From Arthrobacter sp. zg-Y1171 (GTDB lineage: Bacteria; Actinomycetota; Actinomycetes; Actinomycetales; Micrococcaceae), in the NCBI RefSeq assembly GCF_025244845.1, contig NZ_CP104264.1, positions 3,162,001 through 3,226,000 on the forward strand: a stretch of DNA of 64,000 bases. The letters run 5' to 3'. This document shows, piece after piece, positions 9,212 to 17,502 of this stretch; positions within the stretch are counted from its first letter, which is position 1, and every line of letters starts with the position of its first letter. The notes under the pieces are model-generated. The model saw only the letters and a program-made list of their open reading frames with translations, did no database searches and was not told where the DNA came from. Position numbers and translations under genes: made by a program.

Positions 9212-10491
9212 CAGGAGGTCCTTCCAAGGGTTGATTGCGCGGTGTGAATGGAGTCTGTGGCCGGTGTGGTCACCGGGGCCGGCGTTTGCGGGAAGTGCCG
9301 GGCGACATGCGCCGGGAGGGCGGGCACGTCGATGGGCCGCGACCCGTTGCGAAGGGACTCGGCGGCGAGGTAAGCCGCCGCGACCGCTTCCCGGGCCGCG
9401 CGCGGGCTGACAACTGTGGGGGCGCCGTCGACCAGGGCGTCGAAGAATTCAGTCATCGTGAGCAGGTCTGCGTCTTCATGGCCGCTGGCTGCGCCGTCAA
9501 TGGGATATTCGAGGTCACCCGCGACCTGCCATTCACGGCGCCGGTTCCAGACCTTGATACTGCCGCCGGCGGTGTCGCCGACGTTCTCGAGCCGGCCTTC
9601 CGTGCCGATCACCGTGTAGTTGCGCCAGTAGTCGGGCGTGAAATGGCACTGCTGGTAGCTGGCCATCACACCGTTATCGAGCGTCATCAGCATCATGGAC
9701 AGGTCCTCCACGTCCACCACCGGGTTGAGCCCGGTCTGCCGGCCGGGCGGCCAGTTGTCGTAGGAGAACCAGTCGGGCATGGTTTCGCCGTGCCGGGTGC
9801 GGCGGTCGGTGACGCCGCCGTAAACCATCAGCTCCCCCATGGCGACCACCCGGCGGGTGTATCCCGAGGCGAGGTAGTGCACCGCATCGATGTCGTGGCT
9901 GGCCTTCTGCAGCAGCAGGCTGCCGGTCTTTGAGCGGTCAGCGTGCCAGTCCTTGTAGTAATAGTCGCCGCCGTTGCCCACAAAGTGCCGCACCCAGACG
10001 GCCTTGACCTCGCCGATTTCACCCCGCTCGATGATTTCCCGCATCGCCCGGACCACCCCGGAATGGCGGAAGTTGTGGCCCACGTAGAGCAGGGTGCCGG
10101 ATTCGGCTGCTGCGGTGAGGACCCTGTCCGCCCCCTCGAGCGTGATCGCCAGGGGTTTCTCGAGATAGGAAGCGATGCCCGCCTTGAGCAGTTTCACCGC
10201 TATGGCTTCGTGGGTGTGGTCCGGGGAGGTCACGATCGCGGCGTCGATGCCGCCTTCCCGAATCAGGGCGTCAAGCTCGGCGTGGAGCACGGCATCGGGG
10301 TAGGTCCGCCTGGCGCGGTCACGGCCGGCTTCATGGGGTTCAACGACGGCGACGACACGGGCACCCGGGCGGGCCAGGGCCACGTTCCCGGCAATGGCAG
10401 CGCGGGCACCGAAACCGATCACGGCCACCCGAAGCGGAGCCGCGTCTGCGGCTGGGGCGGCGGCGCTCTGGGATTCCGGATCATTGTGCAT
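9211..10491 (-). CDS. Gfo/Idh/MocA-family oxidoreductase
   Basis: The protein has about 426 residues. The N-terminal Rossmann domain starts at LRVAVIGFGARA; EKPLAITLEGA carries the Lys typical of the family. The catalytic-domain segment LLLQKASHDIDAVHYL has the conserved H-D-x-D. It probably oxidises or isomerises a sugar, and it is first in the sugar operon. Families GH109 and related use the same fold as NAD-dependent glycosidases, including alpha-N-acetylgalactosaminidase, but the typical GH109 THGLGP motif is absent. The start was set at ATG 10491; an in-frame TTG at 10557 lies inside a putative promoter/operator and is less likely. Substrate unknown. Confidence 0.87.
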   Translation of the reverse strand: MHNDPESQSAAAPAADAAPLRVAVIGFGARAAIAGNVALARPGARVVAVVEPHEAGRDRARRTYPDAVLHAELDALIREGGIDAAIVTSPDHTHEAIAVKLLKAGIASYLEKPLAITLEGADRVLTAAAESGTLLYVGHNFRHSGVVRAMREIIERGEIGEVKAVWVRHFVGNGGDYYYKDWHADRSKTGSLLLQKASHDIDAVHYLASGYTRRVVAMGELMVYGGVTDRRTRHGETMPDWFSYDNWPPGRQTGLNPVVDVEDLSMMLMTLDNGVMASYQQCHFTPDYWRNYTVIGTEGRLENVGDTAGGSIKVWNRRREWQVAGDLEYPIDGAASGHEDADLLTMTEFFDALVDGAPTVVSPRAAREAVAAAYLAAESLRNGSRPIDVPALPAHVARHFPQTPAPVTTPATDSIHTAQSTLGRTS

Positions 10492-10518
10492 GACGCCATC
10501 TTGCAGCACGTGCACGAA

Positions 10519-10558
10519 TTTGTCACTAACTAATCCAAAGTGATCATCTTGTGACAAA
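10519..10558. promoter_or_regulatory. Putative promoter/operator of the amino-sugar operon
   Basis: An exact inverted repeat TTTGTCAC (10519-10526) and GTGACAAA (10551-10558) with 24 bases between lies 28 bases upstream of the oxidoreductase ATG. On the minus strand TTGTCA could be a -35 element, followed 17 bases later by a weak AT-rich -10 (ATTAGT). The adjacent DeoR protein is the natural candidate to bind here. This is inference. Confidence 0.45.
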
Positions 10559-10689
10559 AGGAAGTGGCGCAGCTGCTCTGTTCCACGCCCGAGGCTACAA
10601 CCTCCAGGTACGCCGACCGGCCTCTTGGCGCTGTCCGCCCGCCGCGTGCCGGAGTGGAGAGTCCGCGGGAGTCCGGGAGGGTACCGGCG

Positions 10690-11487
10690 CTACCGGACTG
10701 CTGCCGCCACGATGACGTCCACCCCGGCCGCCGCAAACTCCGCAGCAAGGTCCGGGGCGACGGGCTGGTCGGTGACCAGGACGTCGATGTTCGCGAGCGG
10801 GCAGATGCGGGCAAAGGTGCTGCGCCCCAGCTTGGTCGAGTCAGCGGCGATGACGACCCTCCGCGAGACCGCAGCAATTTCCCGGCTTGCCTCCGCCTCG
10901 CCCTCATGCAGAGTTGTCGCCCCGAAGGCGGCACTGAGCCCGTCGACGCCGAGAACCGCCGTATCGATACTGAAGTCCCGCAAGGACGCGGCCACGAGGG
11001 GCCCGATGAGTTCATAGGACTGGCGCCGCGGCACCCCGCCCGTGACGACAATCTTGATGTGCTCGCGCACCGACATCTCGTAGGCGATGTTGAGCGCGTT
11101 GGTCACAATCGTGACGCCCGGAGCATCTCCGACCGGATGCAGCTGTGCACTGCGCCCGAGCATCCGGGCCACCTCACTGGTCGTTGTGCCGCCGTTGAGG
11201 CCCACCGATTCGCCGGGGTGGATGAGGTCGGCGACAGCCTTGGCGATCGCGCCCTTGGCGTCCGCCTGGCGGGCAATCTTGTACTGCAGGGGCAGTTCGT
11301 AGCCGGACCCAAGTGCTGCCGCACCGCCGTGGGTACGCGTCACCAGGCGTTGGTCGGCGAGCGTATTGAGGTCGCGCCGCACGGTGGCAGTGGAGACTCC
11401 GAGCGCCTCGCTCACCTCAGCGATCGAGACGCTCCCCCGTTCGCTCACGAGATCAAGTACGACATTCAGGCGCTGTTGCTGGGTCAT
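10690..11487 (-). CDS. DeoR/GlpR-family transcriptional repressor
   Basis: The 265-residue protein has an N-terminal DeoR helix-turn-helix (VSIAEVSEALGVSTATVRRDLNTL) followed by TRTHGGAA. The C-terminal effector domain is of the sugar-phosphate-sensing type (VGLNGGTTTSEVARML, VVIAADSTKLGRSTF). It lies between the minus-strand importer operon and the divergent AgaS-like operon, matching the AgaR position in known GalNAc clusters. It is likely to repress both sets until a sugar phosphate binds. Confidence 0.93.
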   Translation of the reverse strand: MTQQQRLNVVLDLVSERGSVSIAEVSEALGVSTATVRRDLNTLADQRLVTRTHGGAAALGSGYELPLQYKIARQADAKGAIAKAVADLIHPGESVGLNGGTTTSEVARMLGRSAQLHPVGDAPGVTIVTNALNIAYEMSVREHIKIVVTGGVPRRQSYELIGPLVAASLRDFSIDTAVLGVDGLSAAFGATTLHEGEAEASREIAAVSRRVVIAADSTKLGRSTFARICPLANIDVLVTDQPVAPDLAAEFAAAGVDVIVAAAVR

Positions 11488-11625
11488 CTGACGGCCAACC
11501 TTTCGTTATCTGGTCATTTTCTCACACAAAACCTTGCTAACCCTGATTGATTCTGCTCAACTAACGGTATATCGATCAAAACCAATCTTAGTTTGTTCAG
11601 CGCCCCCTGTGACCGAAAGAAGCCC
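11488..11625. promoter_or_regulatory. Divergent intergenic region between deoR-type gene and agaS-like gene
   Basis: The 138-base AT-richer spacer carries the start regions of two divergent genes. It includes TTTTCTCACACAAAA and GGTATATCGATCAAAACC stretches, but no strict match to the TTTGTCAC dyad seen upstream of the importer operon. It is the expected site of promoters and of the DeoR operator. Confidence 0.35.
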
Positions 11626-12504
11626 ATGCCTGCCACCTTCGTAGAAGCAGAGATTGCCTCCCAACCCGACACCTGGAGGCTCGCTGCCCAGTTGGTGCCC
11701 GAGATCGCCGAGAGGCTTCCCCGCAGCGGCGAGCGGGTTGCCGTCATCGGATGCGGGACCAGCTGGTTCATGGCCATGTCCTACGCCGTGCTGCGTGAGA
11801 AGGCAGGACACGGCGTGACCGACGCCTATGCCGGAAGTGAATACCCCGCCGGCCGGGACTACGACCGGGTAATCGCCATCTCCCGCTCAGGCACCACCAC
11901 GGAGATCGTGGATCTGCTGAAATCACTGGGGTCGACCCCCACCACGCTGATCACGGCCGTGGCCGATTCCCCCGCCGGGGCCGCGGCGGATTCCGTTATC
12001 GCCCTGCCGTTCGCCGACGAGCAGTCCGTGGTGCAGACCCGGTTCGCCACCTCGGTGCTGACTCTGCTGCGCGTCCATCTCGGCGAAGACATCGAGCTCC
12101 TGCTCACCGACGTGCAGACAGCGCTGAGCATTCCGGTTGATGAACTGCTCCCCGCGGGCCAATGCACGTTCGTCGGCCGCGGCTTCGCAGTCGGCCTCAC
12201 GTATGAAGCTGCCCTGAAAACCCGCGAGTCCGCGCAGTTCTGGGCGGAGTCTTACCCGGCCATGGATTACCGGCACGGGCCGATCTCGATTGCCGAGCCC
12301 GGCCGGCTGGTCTGGAGCCTGGGCGAACCCCCGGCCGGGCTGGCCGAAGAGGTTGCCGCGACGGGTGCCAGATTCCTGCACCACGATCTGGACCCGCAGG
12401 CCGGGCTGGTGGTGGCGCAACGCTTCGCCGTGGGCCTGGCGAAGTCCCGCGGCCTTGACCCCGACCATCCCCGCTCGCTGACCCGCTCCGTTGTCCTGAC
12501 ATGA
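11626..12504 (+). CDS. agaS: AgaS-like SIS-domain amino-sugar-phosphate deaminase/isomerase
   Basis: The 292-residue protein has two SIS domains like the isomerase half of GlmS. The N terminus EAEIASQPDTW matches the family's EI..QP..W. The sugar-phosphate sites are GCGTSWFMAMS and SRSGTTTEIVDLL, and the second domain has FVGRGFAVGLTYEAALKTRE. In AgaS this fold converts galactosamine 6-phosphate to tagatose 6-phosphate and ammonia. The start at ATG 11626 follows AAAGAAG; an upstream TTG at 11593 is less likely. A FrlB-type fructosamine deglycase is the main alternative, but the neighbouring deacetylase, PfkB and class II aldolase favour AgaS. Confidence 0.8.
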   Translation: MPATFVEAEIASQPDTWRLAAQLVPEIAERLPRSGERVAVIGCGTSWFMAMSYAVLREKAGHGVTDAYAGSEYPAGRDYDRVIAISRSGTTTEIVDLLKSLGSTPTTLITAVADSPAGAAADSVIALPFADEQSVVQTRFATSVLTLLRVHLGEDIELLLTDVQTALSIPVDELLPAGQCTFVGRGFAVGLTYEAALKTRESAQFWAESYPAMDYRHGPISIAEPGRLVWSLGEPPAGLAEEVAATGARFLHHDLDPQAGLVVAQRFAVGLAKSRGLDPDHPRSLTRSVVLT

Positions 12505-12592
12505 CCGCGGCGGGAAGCAGCCTGCGCGGCGGGGCGGCCGGCGGCTTCGGGGCGCGGGAGTCCGGGGTCGTGTCCGCGCTGAGGGCCGGGCC

Positions 12593-13510
12593 GTGGCGCG
12601 CGTAGTCGTGATCACGCCGCACCCGGCGGTGGATGTCACCTACAACGTGGCACGGCAGGTGCTCGGCGAGACCGTGCGTGTCCTGCGCGTGCGGCGTCGT
12701 GCCGGCGGCAAGGGCATCAACGTGGTGCAGGTGCTCCGGCAGTTGGGGGTGGATGCCTTGGCCGTGCAGCCGCTCGGCGGCGCCGCCGGGGAGTCGATCC
12801 GCAGGCAGCTCGCCGATGACGGAGTAGCGGCCGTAAACATTGATGCCGCCCATGAGACCCGCACGACGGTTGCAGTTGTTGACGACCTGGCGCATCCGAC
12901 GCTCTATGCCGAACCCGGCGGCTCCCTCGGCCCACGGGGCTGGGACCTTCTTCTGGCTGCGGCCGCGGAGAACTGCGAACCCGGCGGCTTCCTCGTCATC
13001 GCCGGATCCTTCCCGCCCGGCACCACGCCCCGCCAGGTCGCCTCGCTGGTGGCAGCGGGCCGGACCGCGGGAGCATTCGTCATTGTCGATGCCCGGGGAC
13101 CGGCTTTGGTTGCCGCGGCCGGCGCCGGGGCCCATCTGGTGAAGCCCAACGAGGCAGAGCTGCTCGAGGCCACGGGATCCGCAGACCTCGAGTCGGGCAT
13201 TGCCCGGTTGCTGGAGCAGGGCGCCGGGAGCGTTATCGCCTCGAGGGGCGCGGCAGGCCTCATCCTCGCCTCCAGCGACGGAACCCGTGAATCCCAGCCG
13301 GGCGTGCCTGGCGTTTCGGGCAATCCGACCGGGGCCGGAGACGCAACGACCGCCGGCCTCGTGGCGGCACTTGTGGGCGGCGCGACCCTGCCGGAGGCGC
13401 TTCGACGGGCCGCCGTCGTCGGCGCCGCCGCGGTGCTCGCTCCGACAGCGGGAGCGATTGATCCCGCCCACCTCACCCTGCTCAGCGAACGCCTTGAGGC
13501 GCACCGCTAG
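12593..13510 (+). CDS. PfkB-family kinase, probable tagatose-6-phosphate kinase
   Basis: The 305-residue PfkB (ribokinase-fold) protein is of the LacC/FruK type. The N-terminal motif VRRRAGGKGINVVQVLRQLG (about residues 33-52) and the anion-hole/catalytic signature GNPTGAGDATTAG near residue 250 are intact. It probably phosphorylates tagatose 6-phosphate to tagatose 1,6-bisphosphate for the aldolase immediately downstream. Fructose 1-phosphate kinase is the alternative. The start is GTG with GAGGG just upstream. The 88-base gap from the SIS gene shows no obvious terminator. Confidence 0.88.
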   Translation: MARVVVITPHPAVDVTYNVARQVLGETVRVLRVRRRAGGKGINVVQVLRQLGVDALAVQPLGGAAGESIRRQLADDGVAAVNIDAAHETRTTVAVVDDLAHPTLYAEPGGSLGPRGWDLLLAAAAENCEPGGFLVIAGSFPPGTTPRQVASLVAAGRTAGAFVIVDARGPALVAAAGAGAHLVKPNEAELLEATGSADLESGIARLLEQGAGSVIASRGAAGLILASSDGTRESQPGVPGVSGNPTGAGDATTAGLVAALVGGATLPEALRRAAVVGAAAVLAPTAGAIDPAHLTLLSERLEAHR

Positions 13511-13558
13511 GCGCCATGCCATTCACCCTCCCGCCCACTATCGACCCCTGGGGTATTC

Positions 13559-14392
13559 ATGAACTCGTCCACTGAACTCGACCTCGTGGCCAACGCCAGC
13601 GCGGCCCGCCAGGGAATCGGCGCCTTCAACGTGGTGCTGCTTGAGCATGCGGAGGCCATCGTGGCCGGAGCTGAGCGGGCGGGCCGGCCGGTGATTCTTC
13701 AGATCAGCCAAAACACGGTCAGTTACCACGGGTCCTTTGAACCCATCATGGCGGCAAGCCTGGCCATTGCGCGCACGGCAAGCGTGCCGGCAATCGTGCA
13801 CCTCGACCATGCCGAAGACCTTCAGCTTGTGTACACCGCCGTCGAATTCGGGGTGCAGAGCGTGATGTTTGACGGTTCCACCCTCGATTATGAGGAGAAC
13901 GTGGCAACTACCCGCAAAGTCGTTGAGTTCTGCCACGATCATGGGGTCTTCGTGGAAGCCGAGCTGGGCGAGGTCGGCGGAAAGGACGGCGTGCACGCCC
14001 CCGGCGCCCGAAGCCGTCCGGACGAGGTAGCCGCCTTTGTGGCCGCCACGGGGGTGGATGCCCTCGCCGTCGCCGTGGGAACCTCACACGCCATGACCGC
14101 CCGGGTTGCGACCGTTGACCGCGAGCTCATAGGAGAACTGGCTGCCTGTGCCGGTGTCCCCCTTGTTCTGCACGGCTCCTCCGGATTGAGCGATGAGGAG
14201 TTAATCGGCGCCGTCGGTGCCGGGATGACCAAGATCAACATCTCCACCCATCTCAACGGGCTCTTCACCGCGGCGGCCAGGCAGGCGCTCAATGCCGATG
14301 CCGCACTTGTTGATCCCCGCAAGTACATCACTCCTGCCCGGAACGCGGTGGCCGGCGAAGTCGCCCGCCTGCTGCGGTTGCTCGCGCCCTGA
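13559..14392 (+). CDS. Class II tagatose/fructose-bisphosphate aldolase
   Basis: The 277-residue zinc aldolase of the KbaY/GatY/FbaA family carries catalytic Asp83 and zinc ligand His84 in HLDHAED, EAELGEVGGKDG around residues 133-144, zinc ligands His177 (VGTSHAM) and His205 (LHGSSGL), and the phosphate-binding KINISTHLN. It would split tagatose 1,6-bisphosphate into dihydroxyacetone phosphate and glyceraldehyde 3-phosphate, the last step of the GalNAc route. It is third in the plus-strand operon. Confidence 0.9.
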   Translation: MNSSTELDLVANASAARQGIGAFNVVLLEHAEAIVAGAERAGRPVILQISQNTVSYHGSFEPIMAASLAIARTASVPAIVHLDHAEDLQLVYTAVEFGVQSVMFDGSTLDYEENVATTRKVVEFCHDHGVFVEAELGEVGGKDGVHAPGARSRPDEVAAFVAATGVDALAVAVGTSHAMTARVATVDRELIGELAACAGVPLVLHGSSGLSDEELIGAVGAGMTKINISTHLNGLFTAAARQALNADAALVDPRKYITPARNAVAGEVARLLRLLAP

Positions 14393-14519
14393 CCGTTCCG
14401 CCGGGCCGGTGCAAGGGGCACCACGGCAGTTTGCCGCGTTCGGCCCTCCGCTGGAAATGGGTAAGAATGGCGAGAAGGATAGCCGCTCCCCGCCAACTGT
14501 TTCCAAGAAAGAGGCAACC

Positions 14520-15509
14520 ATGCAGATGCGTACCGCCGACGTCGCAATCATCATGCGCACAAAGAACCGCCCGGTTCTGCTGAAGCGTGCAATCGGAGAT
14601 GTGCTCGACCAGAAATTCCAGAACTGGCATCTCGTCATCGTCAATGACGGCGGCCGGGCGGCCGTGGTCGATGAACTCGTGAATGGCTTCAAGGACAAAC
14701 TCGAGGACCGGGTGACCGTCATCCACCACGCCACCAGCCGTGGAATGGAAGCCGCTTCGAACGCCGGGATCGCGGCGTCGTCGTCGCAGTATCTGGTAAT
14801 CCACGACGACGATGACACCTGGCACGCGGATTTCCTCGCCCGGACCGTCGAATACCTGGACAGCAGCACCGACGCCGCGGTGGGGGTGCGGACTGAAATC
14901 GTCTACGAGCGCCTGGACGGGGAAACCATCACGGAAACCGGACGTGCACCGTTCGGCCCCGCAGTGCCGGCGCTTTTGCTGGGCGAAATCCTGCGCTACA
15001 ACCGCTGCGTTCCCATTTCCCTGCTGTACCGGCGCTCACTCCACGAAGAGGTTGGCGGCTTCGATGAGAACCTGACCGCCGTCGGGGATTGGGAATTCCT
15101 GCTTCGGGTCATGCAGGTGCACCCCGTCGGGTTCATCGACGGCGAGCCGCTCGCCTTCTGGCGGCAACGTTTGGAGGCCACAGACGAGACCGCGAACAGT
15201 GTCCTCGCGGGCAACGAAGCGCATAGGCTCTACGACCGGGTGGTCCGCGACCGTTACCTCCGGGAATATGCGGGCAGCCAGGGCATCGCCCCGTTGCTGC
15301 ACCTGGAGGGATCAATCGAGGAACACTTCCACCACCTGCACCAGCGGCTCAACTATTCCGAGAGCCTTCTGCACGAGCTGAAGGCCCAAACAGAGAGGGC
15401 AGAGGAACGGGCGCGACTTCTGGAAGCCGCAGTCAGCGACGCAAGCCTCGTTAGCCTCATCCGCCGCCGGTACCGCCGTCTCAAGGATCGTTTGCCCTCA
15501 AGGGCGTAA
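14520..15509 (+). CDS. Family 2 glycosyltransferase
   Basis: The 329-residue GT-A enzyme starts with VAIIMRTKNRP. SNAGIAASSSQYLVIHDDDD is the nucleotide-sugar/metal region, with a DxD-like DDDD near residue 98. A C-terminal helix rich in Glu and Arg (ELKAQTERAEERARLLEAA) may be a coiled coil, and a basic tail (IRRRYRRLKDRL) suggests membrane association. The start follows AAGAAAGAGG. It is 127 bases after the aldolase and probably a separate unit making a surface glycan; acceptor unknown. Confidence 0.85.
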   Translation: MQMRTADVAIIMRTKNRPVLLKRAIGDVLDQKFQNWHLVIVNDGGRAAVVDELVNGFKDKLEDRVTVIHHATSRGMEAASNAGIAASSSQYLVIHDDDDTWHADFLARTVEYLDSSTDAAVGVRTEIVYERLDGETITETGRAPFGPAVPALLLGEILRYNRCVPISLLYRRSLHEEVGGFDENLTAVGDWEFLLRVMQVHPVGFIDGEPLAFWRQRLEATDETANSVLAGNEAHRLYDRVVRDRYLREYAGSQGIAPLLHLEGSIEEHFHHLHQRLNYSESLLHELKAQTERAEERARLLEAAVSDASLVSLIRRRYRRLKDRLPSRA

Positions 15510-15552
15510 GAGACGACGTCCTCGGAGAGCAAGACGCCCGGCGCTCCGGCTA

Positions 15553-15582
15553 CCGGCCCGGTTTCGATGGAAACCGGGCCGG
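15553..15582. terminator. Hairpin terminator
   Basis: A perfect 13-base-pair stem (CCGGCCCGGTTTC, loop GATG, GAAACCGGGCCGG) lies 43 bases after the glycosyltransferase stop. No T-run follows, as is common in high-GC actinobacteria. It separates the glycosyltransferase from the amidase. Confidence 0.7.
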
Positions 15583-15657
15583 CGCCGCCGCTTCGCCTGG
15601 AGCAAGCCCGACGCCGCGTGTATCCAGAACCGGAATCCTTCGATAGCATCCGGCCCC

Positions 15658-16659
15658 ATGGAAATCCTTGAGTACCGCCCGCGTCCGGATCAGCTGGTGT
15701 ACACCTTCGGCGGGGCTGAGCCCGTGATGACAGTCCGGCCGGGAACCGCGTTGAAGCTCTGGTCCGAGGACGCGTTCAACAACGCGCTGACTTCGGTCGA
15801 GGACCTGTCCAGCGAAAAGGTCGACCTCAACTTCGTCAACCCGCAGACCGGGCCGTTCTACGTCGAGGGTGCCGAACCCGGCGATACGCTCGCCCTGCAC
15901 ATCGTGGAGCTGACCCCGGCGCGAAGCTACGGCGCCTCCGCCACCATCCCGTTCTTCGGCGGGCTCACCAGCACCGACCGGACCGCTTTCCTGCAGGATC
16001 CGTTGCCGGACACCACCTGGATCTACCACGTGGACTCGGCCCGATCCACCGTCGGTTTCTCCGCCCGGTTCGGGAACTTTGAGGTCGCCCTGCCGCTGGA
16101 ACCCATGCTGGGAACGGTGGGGGTGGCTCCTCCCGGCGGGGAGGTCCGCTCCTCCCTGGTCCCGGAACGCTTCGGCGGAAACATGGACGCCCCGGAGGTG
16201 AAGGCCGGAACCACCGTGTACCTCGGGGTGAACCAGCCGGGCGCACTGTTCTCCATCGGCGACGGGCACTACCGCCAGGGCGAAGGTGAAGCCTGCGGCA
16301 CCGCCGTGGAAGGGGCCATGCATTCCACGATCCTGGTGGAACTGATCAAGGGCGGCGCCCCGGCCTGGCCGAGGCTGGAAACCGATGCCGAGTGGATGGC
16401 CGTCGGTTCGTCCCGGCCCATGGAGGATTCCTGGCGCATCGGCCAGGTGGAGATGGTGCGCTGGTTCGGTGAGCTCTTCGGCCTGCACCAGATGGACGCC
16501 TACCAGCTGCTCACCCAGACAGCGCAGGCCCCGATCGCCAACGCCGTGGACGCCAATTACTCCGTGGTGGTCAAGGCACGCAAGGCCCTGTTCCCGCCCG
16601 CCACGGCCTACGACGGGCTGCACGCCGACCTGCGCCGGCGCAGCGAAGAACTTCTCTAA
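15658..16659 (+). CDS. Acetamidase/formamidase family protein
   Basis: The 333-residue protein is of the FmdA/AmdA family, which hydrolyses short amides to ammonia and a carboxylate. Family blocks include EGAEPGDTLALHIVEL, PLEPMLGTVGVAPPGG, RFGGNMDAPEVKAGTTVYLGV and IGDGHYRQGEGEACGTAVE. The length is within the family range. It is followed 27 bases later by an SDR in the same direction, likely one operon. The true substrate is open; a role on acetate or formamide nitrogen is not shown by context. Confidence 0.87.
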   Translation: MEILEYRPRPDQLVYTFGGAEPVMTVRPGTALKLWSEDAFNNALTSVEDLSSEKVDLNFVNPQTGPFYVEGAEPGDTLALHIVELTPARSYGASATIPFFGGLTSTDRTAFLQDPLPDTTWIYHVDSARSTVGFSARFGNFEVALPLEPMLGTVGVAPPGGEVRSSLVPERFGGNMDAPEVKAGTTVYLGVNQPGALFSIGDGHYRQGEGEACGTAVEGAMHSTILVELIKGGAPAWPRLETDAEWMAVGSSRPMEDSWRIGQVEMVRWFGELFGLHQMDAYQLLTQTAQAPIANAVDANYSVVVKARKALFPPATAYDGLHADLRRRSEELL

Positions 16660-16686
16660 GACCCGACAACCCGCTCCGGAGGAATC

Positions 16687-17448
16687 ATGGATCTGCAGTT
16701 GAACGGCAAGACGGCACTGGTCACCGGCGGAACCCGCGGAATCGGGCGGGCCATCGTGGAAGCGTTCGCCGCGGAAGGGGCCAACGTGGCCTTCTGTGCC
16801 CGGGACGCGGCGGAAATCACCGCTACCGAAACGGCGTTGGCCGGCAGCGGGGTGAAGGTGGAAGGCGCCGTCCTGGACGTGGGCGACGGCGATGCCGTGG
16901 CCGCCTGGGTGGATGCCGTCGCCGGACGCTTCGGCGGTTTGGACGCGGTGGTCAGCAACGTCAGCGCCCTGGCCATCGACGACAGCGCCGAATCGTGGGA
17001 AGCGTGCCTGCGGGTAGACCTGATGGGCACCGTACGCCTGATGCAGGCTGCGGTCCCGCATGTTGGGCGCAGCGAGTCGCCGTCGCTGGTGGCCATTTCC
17101 AGCGTCTCCGGCCGGGAGGTGGATTTCGCGTCCGGCCCGTACGGAACGGTCAAGTCCGCGCTGATCGCCTATATGGCAGGGCTGGCCTTCCAGTTGGCCG
17201 GGACAGGGATCCGCGCGAACACGGTGTCGCCGGGCAACACCTATCACGACGGCGGCGTCTGGCAGAGCATGGAACGGAACAGTCCGGAGATGTTCGCCTC
17301 GTCCATGGCGCTGAATCCCACCGGGCGGATGGGCAGCGCGCAGGAGGTGGCCGACGTCGTTGTGTTCGTCTCCAGCCCGCGCGCCTCCCGGATGACCGGA
17401 GCGAACGTCCTGGCGGACGGCGCCCTCTCCCGGGGGATCCAGTTCTAG
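16687..17448 (+). CDS. Short-chain dehydrogenase/reductase
   Basis: The 253-residue classical SDR has cofactor motif TGGTRGIG (residues 14-21), SNVSALA in place of NNAG, catalytic Ser in ISSVSG and YGTVK as the YxxxK pair. The substrate is unknown. A strong site (GGAGGA) precedes the ATG. It is likely co-transcribed with the amidase upstream. The N-N-A-G to S-N-V-S change is seen in a subset of SDRs and does not argue against activity. Confidence 0.9.
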   Translation: MDLQLNGKTALVTGGTRGIGRAIVEAFAAEGANVAFCARDAAEITATETALAGSGVKVEGAVLDVGDGDAVAAWVDAVAGRFGGLDAVVSNVSALAIDDSAESWEACLRVDLMGTVRLMQAAVPHVGRSESPSLVAISSVSGREVDFASGPYGTVKSALIAYMAGLAFQLAGTGIRANTVSPGNTYHDGGVWQSMERNSPEMFASSMALNPTGRMGSAQEVADVVVFVSSPRASRMTGANVLADGALSRGIQF

Positions 17449-17502
17449 GAAATTGTGGTCCCGAGCATAAGCGGTGGCCCCTGGCCGGTGCCGCCTACAC
17501 CG

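Noticed and set aside
9211..10491. Direct assignment of the oxidoreductase to GH109
   Set aside because: The fold is shared but the characteristic GH109 motif is not visible, so only a general oxidoreductase call was made.
10492..10557. TTG-initiated N-terminal extension of the Gfo/Idh/MocA protein
   Set aside because: It would translate through the TTTGTCAC/GTGACAAA dyad and adds residues outside the family fold.
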